A DNA stretch of 64,000 nucleotides from Tumidithrix helvetica (GTDB taxonomy: Bacteria; Cyanobacteriota; Cyanobacteriia; Pseudanabaenales; Pseudanabaenaceae). The position numbers were made by a program, and so were the translations under genes. Below, piece after piece: positions 36,045-45,435 of this stretch. Under the pieces are notes generated by a model that was given only the letters and a program-made list of their open reading frames with translations, did no database searches and was not told the DNA's origin. The DNA lies in assembly GCF_965232925.1 (NCBI RefSeq), contig NZ_CBDDRA010000001.1:365418-429417 (forward strand). The letters are read 5' to 3'. Within the stretch, counting starts at the first letter, position 1. Every line of letters begins with the position of its first letter.

Positions 36045-36653
36045 TTAAACGTTGGGACGATCGAAAGAATTTGCGAACATATCCGTCCAGACAAAATTCA
36101 AATCTGGGAATGCCAATATTGAGAATGTATCATTCTGTTCGTATCTCTGCATTCGCTTGTAACTACGCGTTGAGGGTTGCGAATAGGCTTCGATCGCTTG
36201 TTCGTTTAAGTCCAATAACCACATTTCGGAGATCCCTGCTTCAGCATAGATCGAGCTTTTTACCGTGCGATCGTAAGCAATCGTCGAATCCGACACCTCC
36301 ACAACGAGCAAGATATCTTTGGCTGTAGGTAAATCTGATTCGTAAAAGTCCTGACGGGGCAAAAGTAGCGCAAGATCGGGTTGTGGCTCTGAGTCATCAT
36401 TCAAGCGAATGGGGTTTTGCACCCAAACCAGTGCTTGCCCGATAAATTTTCCCTGAAATAGAGCATTTAGCCTTGCCACACAAGCAGCATGTTTTCTACC
36501 CACAGGTGACATTTTGATGATTTCTCCATCGATTAATTCCACGCGATCGCTTGACGAAAAAATACCAGTTTCGGCAATTTGATGATACTGATGCACTGTG
36601 AATTTGTGCTTGAACTGTTGCTTGAGCTGTTGTTCCAACATGTAGGCAGTCAT
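36045..36653 (-). CDS. Uma2 family endonuclease-fold protein
   Basis: 202 residues from the ATG at 36653, which has AGGAGA eight bases upstream; an upstream start at 36674 is less likely. Standard Uma2 pattern: FTVHQYHQIAETGIF, SSDRVELIDGEIIKMSPVG, PQPDLALLLPR with the Asp, VVEVSDSTIAYDR with the E-x-S strand, and KSSIYAEAGISEMWLLDL. It is the closest intact relative in this window of the pseudogene at 47443-47806. Role unknown. Confidence 0.88.
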   Translation of the reverse strand: MTAYMLEQQLKQQFKHKFTVHQYHQIAETGIFSSSDRVELIDGEIIKMSPVGRKHAACVARLNALFQGKFIGQALVWVQNPIRLNDDSEPQPDLALLLPRQDFYESDLPTAKDILLVVEVSDSTIAYDRTVKSSIYAEAGISEMWLLDLNEQAIEAYSQPSTRSYKRMQRYEQNDTFSILAFPDLNFVWTDMFANSFDRPNV

Positions 36654-36827
36654 CTGCGTTTCTCCTATCTGCACTTGGATGCTTCTTGCTTAGAGATACC
36701 ATAAACTATAATGGCTGTGTTGTAATGCTCCATAAGCTGGTAATCAATTTCATCTAAACCTAGACATTGCAATAGATTTCTACGATAACCAATCAAAATC
36801 CCCATGCACTTCACTTAATGATTTTTT

Positions 36828-37487
36828 ATGCGTAACAATGAGCTAGACCTTCAAATCCTCGATTTAGTTGCTTTTAACAGAGATCAGATAGGTATATTGC
36901 CGCAGGTTCTGCCTCAATATGAGATTTCAGTACTTCTTAATAAATTAGATGTTTTTTTCCAGAGAGGAGATTTACTTGCTAAACGGGTTGAGAATGACAG
37001 TGTTATTGAAAAAACAACCCTATTTATTCCAAATCGTCAAGAAATAGAGATGGCACTTACAGGTGAAATACTACTGTGGTATGAACTAACAAATCAAGGA
37101 GGGAATATGTGGGAGACACTACTTCAACCAAATTGGCATTTCTACTTATGTATAGAATCAGAATCCGAGATTGAATCTGGTAGTCTTGATATACTTGCTG
37201 AATTTATTACATTTCAATTTGCACACCCGTTTAAAACGATAAGTTGCGATTCCATTAATATTATCTACCTACAACCGTGGGAAGTCTCATACTGGAAGAA
37301 TTTGCCTTTAGGGTATAAGCTATTTTATGGCAGTGATAAGGCTTCCAATCACTATCAAGAAGACCCAATCAAGGAAGGAGCTTTTGGTGCATTGTTCTCT
37401 AACTGGCAAGATAAGGTGAATACATGTTTTAGAGATAGAAAGAGGATCTATGAACCATATCCTCGTAGCACTATTTTAATCAAATGA
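36828..37487 (+). CDS. uncharacterised protein, possibly transferred
   Basis: 219 residues, soluble, and acidic in the middle (ESESEIESGSLD). No family recognised. It has a Trp/Tyr-rich C-terminal half (PWEVSYWKNLPLGYKLFYG). The gene is AT-rich and contains no GCGATCGC octamer, unlike its neighbours, which suggests recent arrival. The start ATG at 36828 has no strong ribosome binding site. It stands alone between Uma2 (divergent) and glmS. An immunity-type or phage-derived role is possible but unsupported. Confidence 0.6.
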   Translation: MRNNELDLQILDLVAFNRDQIGILPQVLPQYEISVLLNKLDVFFQRGDLLAKRVENDSVIEKTTLFIPNRQEIEMALTGEILLWYELTNQGGNMWETLLQPNWHFYLCIESESEIESGSLDILAEFITFQFAHPFKTISCDSINIIYLQPWEVSYWKNLPLGYKLFYGSDKASNHYQEDPIKEGAFGALFSNWQDKVNTCFRDRKRIYEPYPRSTILIK

Positions 37488-37649
37488 AGTCTAGACAATT
37501 GTTGGGAATCATAATTAAAGCAATAGATCTCGAATGGGTTCACTTCTATAAGGTCATTGTGTTAGCTAGCATCTTGTAGGCTAACTTCAGAAGTAAAAGC
37601 TATAATACTAGTCTTCTAAATCATCAAACCCTAAAAAATCACCCAGCTT

Positions 37650-39521
37650 ATGTGTGGAATTGTTGGTTATATCGGCGATCGCTCTGCCAATGAAGTATTG
37701 ATCTCGGGCTTGCGCAAACTTGAATATCGGGGCTACGACTCGGCAGGAGTTGCCACAATTCCTAAGGGGCTGTCAGAGTTGCATCGCACCCGCGCCAAAG
37801 GCAAACTGATCAACCTAGAAGAAAAATTAGCGATCGAGGATATCAGCTACGCTTCTCAAATTGGCATCGGACATACACGCTGGGCAACCCACGGTAAACC
37901 CGAAGAACATAACGCCCACCCCCACACCGATATGTCGGATCAGTTGGCGGTCGTGCAAAACGGCATTATTGAGAACTATCATGCTCTGCGCCAAGAATTA
38001 AAGGAACGCGGACATGAATTCGTCACAGAGACCGATACGGAAGTCATTCCCCATCTGATTGCGGAATATTTAGGCAAAATCAGAACCGAACATGCACCCG
38101 CAGCCCCATCTAGCCCAGAGTTAATGGAAGCTGTACGCCTAGCGGTCAGCCGACTCGAAGGGGCTTTTGCGATCGCAGTCGTTCATGCCGACTATCCCGA
38201 TCAAATTATCGCCGTCCGCCAACAAGCGCCCCTAGTGATTGGACTAGGCAAAGGAGAGAACTTCTGCGCTTCCGATACCCCTGCCTTGGTGGCATATACA
38301 CGCACGGTTCTAGCGCTTGATAATGGCGAAATTGCCCGTTTAACCCGCGATCGCGTCGAGATTTTTAACTTTGCAGGCGATCGCCAACGTCGCAGCCCCC
38401 AAACCCTCAACTGGAATCCTGTGATGGTGGAGAAACAAGGCTTCCGCCACTATATGCTCAAAGAGATTTACGAACAGCCGGGTGTAATTAGAGCGGGATT
38501 GGCTAGCTATGTTTCTGATGCTGGCGTGGTAAATCTAGGCTTGTCTCCAGATTTCCTTAAAGGAATCGATCGCGTGCAGATTCTTGCCTGTGGTACGAGT
38601 TGGCATGCGGGATTGGTCGGCAAATATTTATTGGAACAGGTTGCCAATATTCCCACCAGCGTTCAATATGCCTCGGAATACCGCTATGCGCCACCTCCCG
38701 TAATTCCCAATACCCTCGTCATTGGCGTTACCCAATCGGGGGAAACTGCCGATACCCTCGCAGCTTTAGAACTGGCAAAATCGCGCGGCGATCGCTGTTT
38801 GGGAATTACCAATCGCACTGAAAGCTCCATTAGCCGCATTGCCAACCAGATCCTCGATACCCAAGCAGGGATTGAAATTGGGGTAGCAGCCACCAAAACC
38901 TTTGTTGCCCAGCTCCTGATCTTCTATCTGCTCACCCTAGAGCTAGGAATCAATCAACAAACGATTAGCGAAGCCAAGGCACAAAGCTTAATTGAAGGTC
39001 TACGCCAATTACCTGCCCAAATCGAACGCATTCTCGAAAGTCAAGAACGCTATATCGAGCAACTAGCCCACACCTTCGCCCATACTAAAGACTTTATCTA
39101 TCTCGGTCGCGGCATCAACTTCCCGATCGCTCTAGAAGGTTCGCTCAAACTCAAGGAGATTAGCTACATCCATGCCGAGGGCTATCCTGCGGGTGAGATG
39201 AAACACGGCCCGATCGCCTTGCTCGATCAAGATATGCCTGTGGTGGCGATCGCCACACCTGGAACTGTCTATGAAAAAGTTCTCTCTAACGCTCAAGAAG
39301 CGAGAGCTAGAGAAGCCCAATTGATTGGTGTAGCTCCGATTGACGATCCTGTTGCAGTTGATACCTTCGATCATCTCCTTCCCATTCCCGTTGTGGATGA
39401 AATCCTCTCGCCCATTCTCACGGTAATTCCCTTGCAACTCCTCGCCTATCACATTGCGGCTCATAAGGGCTTAGATGTAGACCAGCCAAGGAACCTAGCA
39501 AAAAGTGTTACAGTGGAATAG
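37650..39521 (+). CDS. glmS: glutamine-fructose-6-phosphate aminotransferase (isomerising)
   Basis: Makes glucosamine-6-phosphate from fructose-6-phosphate and glutamine, the entry to peptidoglycan and LPS amino sugars. 623 residues. The N-terminal Cys-1 glutaminase domain starts MCGIVGYIGDR, with GIGHTRWATHG and the QNGIIENY segment. Two SIS isomerase domains follow (ACGTSWHAG, VTQSGETADT, LGRGINFPIALEGSLKLKE), and the end reads DQPRNLAKSVTVE. All catalytic motifs are complete. No ribozyme-type 5' leader is visible. xisH begins 18 bases downstream. Confidence 0.97.
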   Translation: MCGIVGYIGDRSANEVLISGLRKLEYRGYDSAGVATIPKGLSELHRTRAKGKLINLEEKLAIEDISYASQIGIGHTRWATHGKPEEHNAHPHTDMSDQLAVVQNGIIENYHALRQELKERGHEFVTETDTEVIPHLIAEYLGKIRTEHAPAAPSSPELMEAVRLAVSRLEGAFAIAVVHADYPDQIIAVRQQAPLVIGLGKGENFCASDTPALVAYTRTVLALDNGEIARLTRDRVEIFNFAGDRQRRSPQTLNWNPVMVEKQGFRHYMLKEIYEQPGVIRAGLASYVSDAGVVNLGLSPDFLKGIDRVQILACGTSWHAGLVGKYLLEQVANIPTSVQYASEYRYAPPPVIPNTLVIGVTQSGETADTLAALELAKSRGDRCLGITNRTESSISRIANQILDTQAGIEIGVAATKTFVAQLLIFYLLTLELGINQQTISEAKAQSLIEGLRQLPAQIERILESQERYIEQLAHTFAHTKDFIYLGRGINFPIALEGSLKLKEISYIHAEGYPAGEMKHGPIALLDQDMPVVAIATPGTVYEKVLSNAQEARAREAQLIGVAPIDDPVAVDTFDHLLPIPVVDEILSPILTVIPLQLLAYHIAAHKGLDVDQPRNLAKSVTVE

Positions 39522-39539
39522 ACGATATAGATTTACCCT

Positions 39540-39956
39540 ATGCCCGCCAAAGATATTTTTCATGACTGCGTGAAAATAGCCCTTGTTAAAGACGGGTGGT
39601 CGATTAGCCACGATCCCTATAGTTTAAAGGTTGGTAGAAAAGATCTGTTTATCGACCTCGGAGCCGAAAAATTAATTAGTGCAGAGAAAGGTTCTCAAAA
39701 GATCGCGGTTGAAATTAAAAGCTTTGTCAGTCCTTCAGAAATTCAGGATCTAGAAAATGCATTAGGTCAATACATTCTTTGTCACAATGTTCTAAGTAGA
39801 ATAGAGCCCGATCGGGTTCTATATCTAGCAATTCGAGAGGCGGTTTTCTATAAATTATTTGAGCAAGAGATTGGGCAAATTCTTTTAGAAAACAAAGTTC
39901 TTAAACTTTTAACGTTCAACCCAGAAACTGAGGTAATCGCAAAATGGATCGACTAG
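39540..39956 (+). CDS. xisH: XisH family protein (element excision factor, PD-(D/E)xK-like)
   Basis: 138 residues. MPAKDIFHDCVKIALVKDGW is the standard XisH start. The fold looks like a PD-(D/E)xK nuclease, with D39 in LFIDLGAEK and E58-x-K60 in IAVEIKSF, and the core then continues LENALGQYILC. In Anabaena, XisH and XisI control excision of the fdxN element together with the recombinase XisF. The pair is also widespread in cyanobacteria outside such elements, and its general role is open. It overlaps xisI by 13 bases and lies 18 bases after glmS. Confidence 0.92.
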   Translation: MPAKDIFHDCVKIALVKDGWSISHDPYSLKVGRKDLFIDLGAEKLISAEKGSQKIAVEIKSFVSPSEIQDLENALGQYILCHNVLSRIEPDRVLYLAIREAVFYKLFEQEIGQILLENKVLKLLTFNPETEVIAKWID

Positions 39957-40279
39957 ATAGATACCGTCAAATTATCCGCACCGTACTTAAACCCTATGCG
40001 GATATCCGCTACGCGAATGTGAATGTCAAAAACCGTTCTGCTTTTGATACTGAAACAGATCAGTATATTATTCTTTCAGAAGGATGGGATAAGCTTCAGC
40101 ATCTTCATGGGGTCTTGCTCCATGTTGAAATTGTTGATGGGAAGGTTTGGATTCAGGTTGATGGCACAGAATATGGTATCGCTCAAGAACTTCTCCAGTC
40201 TGGTGTTCCTAAAGAAGACATTGTGCTAGGATTCCATGAGCCATCAATTCGTCCACTTACGGGATTTGCGGTTGCCTAG
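39944..40279 (+). CDS. xisI: XisI family protein
   Basis: 111 residues. MDRLDRYRQIIRTVLKPYADI is the typical start, and LSEGWDKLQHLHGVLLHVEIVDGKVWIQ and the end EDIVLGFHEPSIRPLTGFAVA are family hallmarks. It overlaps the xisH end by 13 bases and is translated with it. In the fdxN system it is a required excision factor; a recombinase-like gene lies 385 bases beyond in convergent orientation. Confidence 0.93.
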   Translation: MDRLDRYRQIIRTVLKPYADIRYANVNVKNRSAFDTETDQYIILSEGWDKLQHLHGVLLHVEIVDGKVWIQVDGTEYGIAQELLQSGVPKEDIVLGFHEPSIRPLTGFAVA

Positions 40280-40663
40280 GTTTTATTCTCAGCTATTTCC
40301 CTCAATTCGTTTTAATACTCTAGAGCTATTTTGAATGACTGCAAAACCAAAGCTCGAATTGATATGGATTGGCAAAGAAAATCGCTCCAAAATAGAGCTA
40401 TACATTTTGCTAAAAGAGCCTAGACAAGTCTCATATTAAATTAGCTGCAAAAGCACCACGGACAGAAATCTAAAAAATCTAATGCAGTCCCTAACCCTGC
40501 GACTCAGCTTTGTGGTGAATTGGCTCGAAAACAGCTGTATAGCAATCGCCAGAGAGGTTAAGACAAAATTCTCCTTGTTAGCTGAGCGGAGCTAAAGCCT
40601 AATTCGTCCTATTGGACTTGGCTACTGCTATAACTTTGTATGGGAATCGGAATTGGGAACTTC
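40280..40663. other. intergenic region, nothing assigned
   Basis: 384 bases between the convergent xisI and recombinase-like genes. I find no reading frame with a credible start and no strong terminator. An imperfect inverted pair around CTATTTTG/CAAAATAG (about 40325 and 40390) is the only structure noticed. Confidence 0.4.
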
Positions 40664-41809
40664 TTAAAACACAAAAATAAGTTGGAGGTTCCAATCCTCT
40701 TCTCTCTTTTGGGAAGCATCAACGCCGATCGCGCGAATAAACTCGCGAAAATAGAAACGTCGCTCTGATTCGGAAAGGTCTAGCCAAAACTGAGGGATAG
40801 AGATGGTCTGCGCGATCGCCACTAAATTGATCGGGGGTAGCTGTGACAGTTTGGTTTCGAGATCGGCGATTTCCGTGCGAATTTTATAAAGGCGCAAATC
40901 TGCGGTTTCTGTATCTAAAATTCCTGAGGTCACCAATGGTGGAATCTTCTCCATCATGGCTTGCTTGGCAAGAATGACGGACTCAATTTGCGATTTGATA
41001 TTTCCCAATTGCGATACACCCTGACTGCTCACCGCTTTAGGTAGTTCGTTGCAAATTTTATCGATGACTTGCTTGAGGACTCGATCGTAGTTAAGCCCTC
41101 GGCATTTTTGCGGTTGCGGACAGGTTTGACAGCGTAAATATAGATAGGACTTTACCCGATCCTTTTGTTTGGGATTCTTGAGCTTTTGTTTTTTGCCGCG
41201 ATCGCCCACCGAAGCCACGGTCATTTTGCTCTGACAAGTCGCACAATATACGAGCCCTGCCAGCGATCGCTCCGCACTAGCCGAACGAGGAGGTAACGAT
41301 CGATTGCGACGGAGCAGGCGATCGACCTGGGCAGCTTCGTCCCGCGAGATAATCGCTTTGTGGGTATCTCGGATAATTTGGGGTGGATCGACGGCTTGAT
41401 AGGCTAAATCGCCGCGATAGGTGGGGTTGGTCAGCCAGTGTTTTCCCGTAGAAACTGCGATCGCTTTATTAAATTTCTGGGCAATATACCTCACAGCCCC
41501 TCGCAGAGAACCATACAGTAAAAAATGATCGAAAAATTCTTTGACAATGGGTGCATTGGCGCGATCGATCGCATACCTATCTTTGCCCCGTTTATAGCCA
41601 AAGGGGGCGTTCCCAGGAGGTGGTAATGCCTGAACTCGATTTTGTGCGTGCCCCTGACAAATTTTTTGGCGAATTTTTTGCTGCTGTTCGGTGAGTTCTG
41701 TATGCGATCCCCGCTGTAACGCTTCCGAAGATCCCTCTGGAAATTCTTCTGAGAATTCCTCTGATCGATGTTTTAAAGGGGCTGGATCGAAAGATGCCTC
41801 TGAGGACAT
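40664..41809 (-). CDS. serine-recombinase-like protein lacking the catalytic domain
   Basis: About 381 residues from the ATG at 41809. The sequence matches the recombinase and zinc-ribbon part of large serine recombinases such as XisF. It includes GNAPFGYKRGKDRYAID, LRGAVRYIAQKFNK, HWLTNPTYRGDLAY, a zinc ribbon (GLVYCATCQSKM ... LRCQTC) and a C-terminal coiled coil. The N-terminal resolvase domain with the nucleophilic serine is absent. In its place are about 60 residues rich in Ser and Glu that show no homology. It could be a decayed recombinase, or a conserved DNA-binding derivative, since such standalone forms appear in other cyanobacteria as far as I recall. XisF/H/I act together in Anabaena, so its nearness to xisHI is notable. 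Confidence 0.75.
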   Translation of the reverse strand: MSSEASFDPAPLKHRSEEFSEEFPEGSSEALQRGSHTELTEQQQKIRQKICQGHAQNRVQALPPPGNAPFGYKRGKDRYAIDRANAPIVKEFFDHFLLYGSLRGAVRYIAQKFNKAIAVSTGKHWLTNPTYRGDLAYQAVDPPQIIRDTHKAIISRDEAAQVDRLLRRNRSLPPRSASAERSLAGLVYCATCQSKMTVASVGDRGKKQKLKNPKQKDRVKSYLYLRCQTCPQPQKCRGLNYDRVLKQVIDKICNELPKAVSSQGVSQLGNIKSQIESVILAKQAMMEKIPPLVTSGILDTETADLRLYKIRTEIADLETKLSQLPPINLVAIAQTISIPQFWLDLSESERRFYFREFIRAIGVDASQKREEDWNLQLIFVF

Positions 41810-42089
41810 AACTCTATATATTAGGGATCGGTTATTCAGAAATTCTCGCGATCGATGACCTATTGCCTGTGCATCGCGAATTGTTATATTTACAACAATT
41901 AACAAAGTCAATTTAAAGTCTATCTAAAGGAATAAATTCCTAGATCGAAGACGGTTCTCCGTAGCCTAAAGATGCGATTGCCGCCCCTCTAAACCTAGCA
42001 AAATTTTGACTAAACATTGTATATAGGTTAAGAAGGAGTTTAAACTACCTAAGTTTTTTCACAGTTCTTATGGATGTCATAGGCTAACC

Positions 42090-44786
42090 ATGTCAACCCT
42101 TGTCATTGTCGAGTCACCTACAAAAGCCCGCACCATTCGCAATTTTTTGCCCAAAAGTTTCCAAGTCGAAGCTTCGATGGGGCATGTGCGGGATTTGCCT
42201 CAGTCGGCAAGTGACATACCAGCGAGCGTCAAGTCCGAAGAATGGGCAAAACTGGGGGTGAATGTGGATGCAGATTTTGAGCCCCTCTATATTATTCCCG
42301 ACGACAAAAAGAAGATCGTGCGGGACTTAAAAGCCGCCCTCAAAGATGCCACCGAGCTAATTCTGGCAACTGACGAAGACCGTGAAGGCGAAAGTATTTC
42401 TTGGCATTTGTTGCAACTCCTGCAACCAAAAGTGCCCACCAAGCGCATGGTGTTTCATGAAATTACAGCAGAGGCAATTCGCGATGCTTTGCAAAACTGC
42501 CGCACCATCGATGAAAAATTAGTCCACGCCCAAGAAACCCGAAGAATTCTCGATCGCTTGGTGGGTTACACCCTCTCCCCCTTGCTGTGGAAAAAGATTT
42601 CCTGGGGACTCTCGGCGGGACGGGTGCAGTCCGTGGCGGTGCGCTTGATCGTCAACCGAGAGCGCGAACGCCGCGCCTTTAAATCGGGTAGCTTTTGGGA
42701 TCTCAAAGCCAATCTCTATGCCCCAGAGCATGAGTTTCCTGCCCAGTTGGTTTCCGTGGGTGGCAGACAGGTAGCATCAGGTAAAGACTTCGATGAATCC
42801 ACAGGCAGGATCGCTACTGGGCGCAATGTGCTTTTGCTGGATGAAGCCGCTGCGATCGCTTTGCAAAATCGATTGACAGGCAAGGTTTGGACAGTCACCA
42901 ACCAAGAAGAAAGACCCAACACCCGTAAGCCTTCCCCCCCATTTACCACCTCCACTTTGCAGCAGGAGGCAAACCGAAAATTGCGTTTGTCGGCGCGAGA
43001 CACGATGCGCGTGGCACAGGCACTGTACGAGCAAGGCTATATCACCTACATGCGTACGGACTCGGTCAACCTTTCGCAACAGGCGATTTCTGCTGCTCGT
43101 CAGTGTGTAGAGCAAATGTATGGGGCAAACTACCTCAGCCCTAAACCCCGCCAATATTCCACCAAATCGAAAGGAGCGCAGGAAGCCCACGAAGCCATTC
43201 GTCCTGCGGGTGAAACCTTCCGTACGCCCAAGCAAACTGGCCTCACTGGACGCGAAGCTGCCCTCTATGACCTGATTTGGAAGCGTACCGTAGCATCTCA
43301 GATGGCAGATGCACAACAGACCTTAATCAGCGTACAGGTGCAGGTTGAGGATGCTTTATTCCGTGCTTCAGGTAAGCGCATTGACTTTGCTGGGTTCTTT
43401 CGCGCCTATGTCGAAGGCTCCGACGATCCCGATGCTGCCCTAGAAGGACAAGAGGTGGTGCTGCCCAGAATGGCTGTAGGCGACCATCCGAATTGCCAAC
43501 AAATCGCCCCTATCGGTCACGAAACCCAACCGCCTGCCCGTTATTCCGAAGCCACACTGGTGAAGATGCTAGAAAGTGAGGGGATCGGTCGCCCCAGTAC
43601 CTATGCCAGCATCATTGGTACGATTTGCGATCGCGGCTACGTACAGGTGCTTAACAATGCCCTCGTGCCCACGTTTACCGCCTTTGCGGTGACTTCTTTA
43701 CTAGAAGAACACTTCCCCAAATTTGTCGATCCCGGCTTTACTTCCAAAATGGAGCAAACCCTAGACGATATCTCGACCGGTAGCGTGGAATGGTTGCCCT
43801 ATTTGCGTGAATTTTACTCTGGTAGTCAAGGTCTCAATAGCCAAGTTAAAGAACGCGATAGCCAGATCGATGGTGAGACAGCGCGCACAGTCGTGCTTGA
43901 AGGTTTGGAAGATTTCAAGATCAAAATCGGTAAGTTTGGTCCTTACATCCAAAAGGTTGATGGCGAAACCACGATTAGTGCTTCGATCCCGCAAGACTTG
44001 ACCCCCGCCGATCTGTTGCCTGAAAAAATTGAGGTTTTACTCAAGCAAAAACTCGAAGGGCCCGATCAGTTAGGCATAGACCCAGAGTCAGGGGAGCCCA
44101 TCTTTGTGCTGATGGGGCAATATGGTCCCTACGTGCAGTTGGGTAAGGCTACAGATGAGAAACCCAAGCCCAAACGCGCTTCCTTACCCAAAGGCGTGAA
44201 ACCCGAACAAGCCACCTTACAAATGGCGATCGATCTGTTGCAGATGCCTCGCACCCTAGGGCTGCATCCAGTCACGGGTAAAAAAGTGCAGGCAAATCTA
44301 GGACGATTTGGTCCCTATGTGGTGCACGATCAAGGCAAAGATGGCAAAGATTACCGATCGCTCAAAGGAGACGATAACCCCTATACGGTTACCTTTGAGC
44401 GTGCCTTAGAACTCTTGGCACAACCCAAGGCTGTACGAGGGGCAAGTGCCAAAGTGTTACGAGCCTTGGGCGAGCATACTGAGGATGGCGAACCTGTCGA
44501 ACTGATCGAGGGCAAATATGGTCCCTATGTCAAGCATGGCAAAGTAAACGTGTCCCTACCTAAAGAGCAGTCTCCCGACGACATTACCCTGGAACAAGCG
44601 ATCGCTTTGCTAGAGACAAAGAAAGGAACCAAAACTACCACCAAGAAAAAAGCGACAACGACCAAAACTACCGCTAAAACTGCGACAAAAACTACGGCTA
44701 CCAAGACCACAAAAAAAGCTGCTGCTAAACCCGCCGCCGCCAAGACCACCCGTACCTCGACCAAAAAAGCCACAGCCAAAAGTTAA
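42090..44786 (+). CDS. topA: DNA topoisomerase I
   Basis: A type IA topoisomerase that relaxes negative supercoils. 898 residues. The TOPRIM domain has VIVESPTKARTI and TDEDREGESISWHL, and the active-site Tyr is in YITYMRTDSVNLS (about Y320). The toroid continues with EAHEAIRP and EGIGRPSTYASI. Instead of zinc fingers, the C-terminal half has several KFGPYI/QYGPYV/RFGPYV/KYGPYV repeats typical of cyanobacterial and actinobacterial enzymes. It ends in a long Lys/Ala/Thr tail (about 843-898) that probably binds DNA through charge. Upstream AT-rich DNA with TATATAGG may be the promoter. Confidence 0.96.
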   Translation: MSTLVIVESPTKARTIRNFLPKSFQVEASMGHVRDLPQSASDIPASVKSEEWAKLGVNVDADFEPLYIIPDDKKKIVRDLKAALKDATELILATDEDREGESISWHLLQLLQPKVPTKRMVFHEITAEAIRDALQNCRTIDEKLVHAQETRRILDRLVGYTLSPLLWKKISWGLSAGRVQSVAVRLIVNRERERRAFKSGSFWDLKANLYAPEHEFPAQLVSVGGRQVASGKDFDESTGRIATGRNVLLLDEAAAIALQNRLTGKVWTVTNQEERPNTRKPSPPFTTSTLQQEANRKLRLSARDTMRVAQALYEQGYITYMRTDSVNLSQQAISAARQCVEQMYGANYLSPKPRQYSTKSKGAQEAHEAIRPAGETFRTPKQTGLTGREAALYDLIWKRTVASQMADAQQTLISVQVQVEDALFRASGKRIDFAGFFRAYVEGSDDPDAALEGQEVVLPRMAVGDHPNCQQIAPIGHETQPPARYSEATLVKMLESEGIGRPSTYASIIGTICDRGYVQVLNNALVPTFTAFAVTSLLEEHFPKFVDPGFTSKMEQTLDDISTGSVEWLPYLREFYSGSQGLNSQVKERDSQIDGETARTVVLEGLEDFKIKIGKFGPYIQKVDGETTISASIPQDLTPADLLPEKIEVLLKQKLEGPDQLGIDPESGEPIFVLMGQYGPYVQLGKATDEKPKPKRASLPKGVKPEQATLQMAIDLLQMPRTLGLHPVTGKKVQANLGRFGPYVVHDQGKDGKDYRSLKGDDNPYTVTFERALELLAQPKAVRGASAKVLRALGEHTEDGEPVELIEGKYGPYVKHGKVNVSLPKEQSPDDITLEQAIALLETKKGTKTTTKKKATTTKTTAKTATKTTATKTTKKAAAKPAAAKTTRTSTKKATAKS

Positions 44787-44817
44787 GCGGTCAAAAGTTA
44801 AGTGCAATCCATTTTGT

Positions 44818-44849
44818 CCCCCTTTTGTAAGGGGGATGCCCGATCGGGC
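44818..44849. repeat. small C/G-run palindromic repeat
   Basis: CCCCCTTTTGTAAGGGGG hairpin (44818-44835) followed by a perfect palindrome GCCCGATCGGGC (44838-44849). Located just after topA. It belongs to the same loose family as 46427-46460 and the copy inside the CHAT gene at 54268-54286. Another six-bp hairpin (AGCAGG with CCTGCT) follows at 44874-44889 and may help end the topA transcript. Confidence 0.6.
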
Positions 44850-44919
44850 AGGGGGATCGAGCCTTTTGGTTCCAGCAGGTTAGCCTGCTTTGTTCCGAAG
44901 TTCTTAACCCGAATTCACG

Positions 44920-45321
44920 TTAAATAGATTCCATTAACTCGATGGGTAAACCATCGGGGTCGGCAATGAAAGCCACTTTATAGCTGCGATCGCCGATCGC
45001 TTGTTCTCTAGGGGGTAAAAGTAGTTTCAGTTTTCCTAAGGCGGATACTAAGCGTTCTAGTAGCGCCTCTAGGTTGTCCACATGAAAGGATAGGTGATAG
45101 TAGCCGACGTAATGCTCGTCGCCAAAGCAGTCGGGGGCGGCTTTGGGTTCGGGAATTTGGATTAGTTCTAAATGGGTTCCCGCACCCACCATCCAACAAG
45201 CAAGGGTGATGCCTGCGGTAAAGCGCGTTTCCACCTCAAAGCCTAGTTGCTCGTAAAAAGCGATCGCGGCAAAAATATCGGCAGTCCGAATTGATGTGTG
45301 ATGGTGGCTCAACATAGACAA
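44920..45321 (-). CDS. VOC family (glyoxalase/dioxygenase fold) protein
   Basis: 133 residues made of the paired beta-alpha-beta-beta-beta units of the VOC fold. HHHTSIRTADIFAAIAFYEQLGF holds a His ligand and LELIQIP a Glu. YYHLSFHVDNLEALLERL adds the second His and VAFIADPDGLPIELME the second Glu. Glyoxalase I is possible, but metal-site VOC proteins vary widely. It stands between topA and the divergent bioU gene. Confidence 0.85.
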   Translation of the reverse strand: MSMLSHHHTSIRTADIFAAIAFYEQLGFEVETRFTAGITLACWMVGAGTHLELIQIPEPKAAPDCFGDEHYVGYYHLSFHVDNLEALLERLVSALGKLKLLLPPREQAIGDRSYKVAFIADPDGLPIELMESI

Positions 45322-45435
45322 GATAGACCAAGGATTTCCATAAGCTTACTGCTGAATTTTATAGATATTTTTCGGGGTTGCGTGTTGCGGGATGGCTCAG
45401 GAGTATGATCTGACAGGACAATAAACACAGATACC

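Noticed and set aside
37488..37649. glmS ribozyme upstream of glmS
   Set aside because: The leader is short and shows no ribozyme core; that element is typical of Firmicutes-type genomes.
44525..44807. Open frames opposite the topA tail
   Set aside because: They mirror the Lys/Ala/Thr-rich low-complexity codons of topA and have Val/Ala- or Gly/Phe-type nonsense composition.
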